Assembly (NCBI GenBank): GCA_023268355.1
Contig: JALNJK010000003.1
Location: forward strand, 62,001-126,000
Reading direction: 5' to 3'
Origin: Candidatus Terraquivivens tengchongensis
GTDB taxonomy: Archaea; Thermoproteota; Nitrososphaeria_A; Caldarchaeales; Wolframiiraptoraceae
DNA: 64,000 nt
Part shown: piece after piece, positions 60,330 through 64,000 of the stretch
Position numbering within the stretch: the stretch's first letter is position 1
How the letters are laid out: every line of letters starts with the position of its first letter
Position numbers and translations under genes: made by a program
The notes under the pieces: generated by a model
Databases searched by the model: none
Told to the model about the DNA's origin: nothing
Seen by the model: only the letters and a program-made list of their open reading frames with translations

Positions 60330-61547
60330 TCACCTATCGCACTCTACCGGCCAATAATTTAGCGACCAGTATATTATTGGTATGTCGGCAATCCTAACAT
60401 CCCTGATAAGGTAGGGCATCGCTATAAGGTTCCTAAATGATGGTGAACAGATCTTCACCCTATAGGGTTTATCTGTACCGTCGCTTCTAATGTAAAAGGA
60501 GCACTGCCCCCTAGCGGCCTCGGCGCTCGCAAAGACCTCACCAGCAGGAACCTTTATCGTGACAGGATGTTGCTTGAGCTTAACAGGCCCCTCAGGCATC
60601 TGCTCGACAGCCTGCCTAATTATCTTAACACTCTCCTTCATCTCATAGTAGCCCACCATCATTCTTGAGTAACTATCACAACCATCCATGGTCGGAACGT
60701 TGAACTTGATATACGGATACGCATCATACGGTTCATCTATTCTCGTATCGGATTTCACACCCGAACCTCTCAGGACAGGGCCGACCACGCCCAAAGATAT
60801 GGCATCTTCCCTTTTAAGGATGCCGATCCCTTTTGTCCTGTAGATGAATATCGGGCTGTCAAGAAGCATCGGGTAGTATTCGTCGAGTCTTGCATCAAAG
60901 AAGTCGCATACAGCAAGAACATACTTTCGAAAGTCTTCGGGCATCTCACCGCCAGGATAATCCTTTCCTAAGATCATACGGTAGTACCTACTGAAGTCCT
61001 TCACAAGTTCTCTTGGAACTTTAGGTGGTGCATCGTTCCTGACACCACCGGGAACGAAATATGAATGCGTTATCCTCTGACCGCCTATTAACTGCGTCAA
61101 ATCCACAAGATACTCCCGGTCACCGAAACACCACATGTACATTGTCGCATGACCTGCGAAAACGCCCATCAAGCCCAGCCAATATAGATGGCTGCATATT
61201 CTTTGAAGCTCGGCCATTATGACCCTCAGATATTTAGCCCTCTCTGGAGGTTCAATGTCCATGAGCTTCTCCACAGCTAGAACATATGGATAAGTCATGC
61301 CGGCGGAATCAAGTATCGCCGGCCTCTCGAGATGGGGTATGTTCGTTATCCACGTCTTGTACTCGCACATTTTCTCTTCGCCTCTATGAACGAATCCAGG
61401 GTCAGGGTCACATCTAACAACCATGTCACCGACAACCGTGATTACCATTCTAAAGTGGCCAGTCCCAGGATGTTGCGGCCCCATGCTGAATGTGAGTGTT
61501 GGTCCGGTCTCGTAAACCTCTAACGACTTAAATTCTTCTTTAGCCAT
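60330..61547 (-). CDS. nuoD: Complex I-type subunit D (49 kDa)
   Basis: A 405-aa subunit D. FSMGPQHPGTGHFRMVITVV and DPGFVHRGEEKMCEYKTW are the conserved quinone-site segments with the His and Tyr/Asp positions of the family; GVRNDAPPKVPRELV and PVLRGSGVKSDTRIDEPYDA (in part GPVLRGSGVKSD) continue it; the end VRIADIPIIYWSLNYWPVECDR includes the C-terminal Arg-rich finish. It overlaps nuoC in the upstream direction by a stop/start junction (ATG 61547, nuoC stop 61549), which supports that start over the longer frame from 61574. Confidence 0.95.
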   Translation of the reverse strand: MAKEEFKSLEVYETGPTLTFSMGPQHPGTGHFRMVITVVGDMVVRCDPDPGFVHRGEEKMCEYKTWITNIPHLERPAILDSAGMTYPYVLAVEKLMDIEPPERAKYLRVIMAELQRICSHLYWLGLMGVFAGHATMYMWCFGDREYLVDLTQLIGGQRITHSYFVPGGVRNDAPPKVPRELVKDFSRYYRMILGKDYPGGEMPEDFRKYVLAVCDFFDARLDEYYPMLLDSPIFIYRTKGIGILKREDAISLGVVGPVLRGSGVKSDTRIDEPYDAYPYIKFNVPTMDGCDSYSRMMVGYYEMKESVKIIRQAVEQMPEGPVKLKQHPVTIKVPAGEVFASAEAARGQCSFYIRSDGTDKPYRVKICSPSFRNLIAMPYLIRDVRIADIPIIYWSLNYWPVECDR

Positions 61548-61548
61548 T

Positions 61549-62058
61549 TTAGCGCTCCCTTCCTGGAGCAACATAATCTTTCCTCAGCGGAGGCTTGTCC
61601 GACCAAAATTCAGGTAGTAGTAGCCTCCTTAGGTCTGGGTGTCCTTTGAAGTTAACACCTAGCATCTCGTACACTTCACGCTCATGCATCTCTGCACCCT
61701 TCCAAACGCTGGTCAAGGATGGCATGACCGGATCTGAGATGCTGATCTTTGTTGATAAGGAGAGCGTCACAGCTTTAAGCGCCTCCGATGATAGGCTACC
61801 TACATGATAAATAACCTCCAACACTTCCTGTGCCATGTTAGGCAACCTCGACAAATCTATGCCCGTTACGCCCTTTATGTAATCTAATGCCCATTCTGAC
61901 TTCAAGTATTCAGCAACCTCTTTGATGCATTCTGGTGCGACGAGAACTTTCGTTATCTTTTTAGGTTCTACATTTACTTCGAGAATCTTATCACCAAACT
62001 TTTTCTTCAAATCCTCGATTAACCTAGCTAAGATTTCTCCTACGTCTGACAAGCTCAC
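61549..62058 (-). CDS. nuoC: Complex I-type subunit C (30 kDa)
   Basis: A 169-aa NuoC. It carries LDYIKGVTGIDLSRLPNM, the strand LEVIYHVGSLSS, and the signature EREVYEMLGVNFKGHPDLRR followed by LLLPEFWSDKPPLRKDYVAP. Its start overlaps nuoB by 4 bases and its stop abuts nuoD. The length is ordinary. Confidence 0.94.
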   Translation of the reverse strand: MSLSDVGEILARLIEDLKKKFGDKILEVNVEPKKITKVLVAPECIKEVAEYLKSEWALDYIKGVTGIDLSRLPNMAQEVLEVIYHVGSLSSEALKAVTLSLSTKISISDPVMPSLTSVWKGAEMHEREVYEMLGVNFKGHPDLRRLLLPEFWSDKPPLRKDYVAPGRER

Positions 62059-62747
62059 TTGATCACCTCGTTCATTATCTTGTCTCTGAGTAGTAGTATG
62101 CCTTGAAAAAGTGTTTCAGGCCTCGGTGGGCATCCTGGTATATAGACGTCAACGGGTATTATATCATCTATACCCTGAATCACGTTGTAAGAGTCTTTTG
62201 CGTAAAGCCCACCGCTTATGGCACAAGCTCCCATAGCTATGACCCACTTAGGCTCCGGCATCTGGTCGTAGATCAGCCTGACTCTTTGGGCCATCTTCGC
62301 CGTAACGGTCCCCTCGATTAGAAGGATGTCTGACTGCCTCAAAGAGCCGACTGCAGTGAGCCAGCCGAACCTTTCAGGATCGTACCTTGGCCCACTCAGA
62401 GCTGCAAACTCGACGGAGCAGCACGCCGTCGTAAGATGAACTGGCCACATCGAGCAGAGCCTTCCCCAGTTTATTATATACTTGATAAGCGATAAATTCT
62501 TCAGCTTATATATGACGTACTTCAGCCCCTCTCCTCCCTCTTTGTAAACATATCCGTGTTTGTACTTCCTCAACACCTCTTTAACGTCACTACTCGGTAC
62601 GACTTCTTCTTCGACGGATTCTATCACTGTCTTGGAGTTGCCTAGGCTGTAACAGAAAGTACCGGCCTTGCGAAGAGAAAATTTAAGCGGATAATTATTA
62701 TAAAGCAAGAAACTGGCACCCCTGCAACGTCGAGCATACAACCCCAT
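62055..62747 (-). CDS. nuoB: Complex I-type subunit B (PSST)
   Basis: A 230-aa NuoB that carries cluster N2. TTACCSVEFAALSGPRYD gives the tandem cysteines, MGACAISGGLYAKDSYNV the third, and VDVYIPGCPPRPETLFQGIL the fourth Cys and Pro motif. The first 85 or so residues are an extension of uncertain reality: a GTG at about V44 (VIESVEEEVV) would give a more usual length. It is the first gene of the B-C-D-I-x-A-H operon. Confidence 0.93.
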   Translation of the reverse strand: MGLYARRCRGASFLLYNNYPLKFSLRKAGTFCYSLGNSKTVIESVEEEVVPSSDVKEVLRKYKHGYVYKEGGEGLKYVIYKLKNLSLIKYIINWGRLCSMWPVHLTTACCSVEFAALSGPRYDPERFGWLTAVGSLRQSDILLIEGTVTAKMAQRVRLIYDQMPEPKWVIAMGACAISGGLYAKDSYNVIQGIDDIIPVDVYIPGCPPRPETLFQGILLLRDKIMNEVIK

Positions 62748-62771
62748 ATTTAAATCCTCGTCAAAGCTTTG

Positions 62772-63398
62772 CTATAATATGCGCTTTAATTTTGCGTAGA
62801 TTTTGACGAGATATAGTAGAATGGTTACCACAATAGGTACTATCAAGAGTATAGACCATCTGGGCATATAGGAAGGTAGTGTTGCAAAAGGTGCGGCGAG
62901 TGCTGCGGCGATTAGTGAAAGGACGAACATGAATGCTATGAACCTCACACCCGATCTTGAATCCGCGAGCAACTCTAGAAATGACTCCCTCAAACTGCTT
63001 TTGAGTTTCCTGTCATGGTTGGAACCCAACCCATAAACTTCCCTACCTAATTCCTCAAATAGGGTCGGTTCGTCAGCGCCGAAGAAGTCTTCCCTTAACC
63101 ACGCAACTACTTCCTTACCCCTCTTTAAGAAAATTCCTCCTCCTATAACCTCAACATCGAGGTTTCTGAACTTCGCGAACTTTCTTACAAGCGCTATGAA
63201 GTTTTTATCAAACTTGACGTTCATATTTCTTGCCATACCGATTATCGGCTTACCGATGAAGTATGCTCTGTTAACGACAAAACTATCTGCTTCGAACTCA
63301 GGCATCCTTTCCTGAATCGTTACTCTTGGAACACCCTTCCGCAATTGCTCTCTAATGTATTCTTGAGCCTTAATGAAAGCCTTTGACAACGTCACCAC
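62772..63398 (-). CDS. Unknown protein with two C-terminal membrane helices
   Basis: A 208-aa protein I cannot name. The N-terminal 145 residues are soluble alpha/beta (FIKAQEYIREQLRKGVPRVT, VNRAYFIGKPIIGMARNMNV, RNLDVEVIGGGIFLKRGKEV), and two hydrophobic helices follow (about 148-170 and 178-198), ending in KIYAKLKRIL. It ends 25 bases before the nuoB start, on the same strand, so it may be transcribed with complex I. It could be a membrane-bound accessory or assembly protein, but this is inference. Confidence 0.65.
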   Translation of the reverse strand: MVTLSKAFIKAQEYIREQLRKGVPRVTIQERMPEFEADSFVVNRAYFIGKPIIGMARNMNVKFDKNFIALVRKFAKFRNLDVEVIGGGIFLKRGKEVVAWLREDFFGADEPTLFEELGREVYGLGSNHDRKLKSSLRESFLELLADSRSGVRFIAFMFVLSLIAAALAAPFATLPSYMPRWSILLIVPIVVTILLYLVKIYAKLKRIL

Positions 63399-63488
63399 TG
63401 GTTTATTCAGAAGCCTCTGAATATTAAAAATTATTTATGGTTCCAAAAAATAGTTATATTTTTGCATGCTGAAGTGTATGGGAGCACG

Positions 63489-63671
63489 ATGTCGCTAAGA
63501 ATCTCAATACCCTCGGCCGGTTTTAGGGAGATTTTCGCGATAGTGGTCCTGTTCTTGATATTCTTATTAACATTAATGGTTGTCGTGGCACTTGCTGCTT
63601 TCCTTAAGGAACTTGGGGCGGAAATAAGTAAGTATGTACTGGACGTGGTTCTAGGGGTTATGAGTAGCTAA
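63489..63671 (+). CDS. Small single-pass membrane protein
   Basis: A 60-aa protein with one strong hydrophobic helix (FAIVVLFLIFLLTLMVVVAL, about residues 15-36) and an amphipathic C-terminal helix (FLKELGAEISKYVLDVVLGV). No family is recognised. The ATG at 63489 is used; a TTG at 63462 gives nine more residues. The stop overlaps by 4 bases the convergent rhomboid gene. Confidence 0.5.
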   Translation: MSLRISIPSAGFREIFAIVVLFLIFLLTLMVVVALAAFLKELGAEISKYVLDVVLGVMSS

Positions 63672-64000
63672 AAACTATAATAGTAATACTTTCTAAGCCC
63701 AGCCCTATAGATCAACGTGAGGATCAAGCCTGTGATGAAGCCACCTACATGTGCGACGTAGGCAATCGAGCCAAGAGGCATTGCTATTGCATAAAGTAAT
63801 TGTATCAGTGCCAGCCCGAATATCACAACAATTGCAGGCGCTGCGACGGGAATTAAACCAAAGAACACAAAGAGTCTTCTGAATGGAAATAAGACGGCAT
63901 AGCTTGCCATCACGCCAAATATCGCACCAGAAGCACCTATTGCGGGTCTATACGCCTCCTCAGGAAATAGTGTGTATATGTAAGCGGAGTGGAGTATGCC
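63668..64000 (-). CDS. Rhomboid family intramembrane serine protease (5' end beyond window)
   Basis: The last 110 codons of a rhomboid; the gene continues past base 64000. The catalytic serine motif GASGAIFGVMASY and the catalytic His in AHVGGFITGLILTLIY are both present, with the loop around GSIAYV between them, so the active Ser/His dyad is intact. Rhomboids cleave membrane proteins within the bilayer. The visible part contains the final three helices and a short Tyr-rich tail. Codons before 63913 continue the same frame without a stop to the window edge. Confidence 0.88.
   Translation of the reverse strand, partial: GILHSAYIYTLFPEEAYRPAIGASGAIFGVMASYAVLFPFRRLFVFFGLIPVAAPAIVVIFGLALIQLLYAIAMPLGSIAYVAHVGGFITGLILTLIYRAGLRKYYYYSF

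Overview
The window reads as a dense, low-to-moderate GC chromosome segment of an archaeon, most likely a thermophilic member of the Thermoproteota/TACK group (an Aigarchaeota/Caldarchaeia or deep Thaumarchaeota relative). Supporting signs are: ESCRT-type division genes (cdvB, cdvC); archaeal/eukaryal information genes (FEN-1, Cdc48, aEF-1beta, Rpo12, S17e, L40e, Alba, KEOPS Cgi121); an A-type ATP synthase; geranylgeranyl reductase; a Sulfolobus-like zinc ferredoxin; tRNA genes with introns, several at non-canonical positions; TATA-like promoters close to start codons; and TTG/GTG starts behind GGTGA-type Shine-Dalgarno sites. The lineage is inferred from gene content, since there is no rRNA here.

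Layout. 0-6 kb: zinc ferredoxin, SIMPL protein, phosphoribosyltransferase, ABC-2 exporter, intron-bearing tRNA-Pro(GGG), ROK kinase and 5-formyl-THF cyclo-ligase. 6-16 kb: cupin; a leftward RNA/nucleotide operon (tmk, thpR, cca, degenerate kinase); rpo12; a PqqD-like protein; archaeal asparagine synthetase; nadE; EVE; glmS. 16-22 kb: convergent cdvB/cdvC, then an A/T-rich island holding a 461-aa protein with class I terpene-synthase-like acidic motifs, a V4R-domain protein, and a HAD phosphatase facing them. 22-25 kb: tRNA-Pro(UGG), AbrB-like protein, tRNA-Ile with intron, Sua5 and Cgi121 (t6A synthesis), MoaD-like protein, a candidate C/D box sRNA, and rps17e.

25-38 kb is metabolic: succinate dehydrogenase (sdhACDB order) divergent from a Rieske/cytochrome b pair, AmrS-type radical SAM enzyme, a fused GlcD-GlcF oxidoreductase, an isocitrate/isopropylmalate-type dehydrogenase, and a sulfur operon (DsrE, TusA, SQR-like flavoprotein, ArsR). 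38-52 kb: A-ATPase genes in two blocks (H-C and F-E-A-B) separated by housekeeping genes including cdc48 and fen1. 52-57 kb: ECF-S-like membrane protein, tRNA-Val with two apparent introns, a structured intergenic stretch, a 3-hydroxyisobutyrate-dehydrogenase-type gene followed by a decayed partial copy and a frameshifted winged-helix gene, then L40e, Alba, KH protein and AspRS. 57-63 kb: a leftward complex I operon in the order nuoB-C-D-I-x-A-H, with an unusual NuoI and an unknown soluble subunit. The window ends inside a rhomboid protease.

Together complex I, SDH, Rieske/cytochrome b and the A-ATPase indicate a respiratory electron chain. The most interesting locus is the terpene-synthase-like/V4R pair at 18.4-21.3 kb with a perfect 16-bp palindrome upstream. 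Also notable are the C/D sRNA, the twice-interrupted tRNA-Val, the NuoI insertion and the decayed genes at 54.6-54.9 kb. No CRISPR array, insertion sequence or rRNA was seen.
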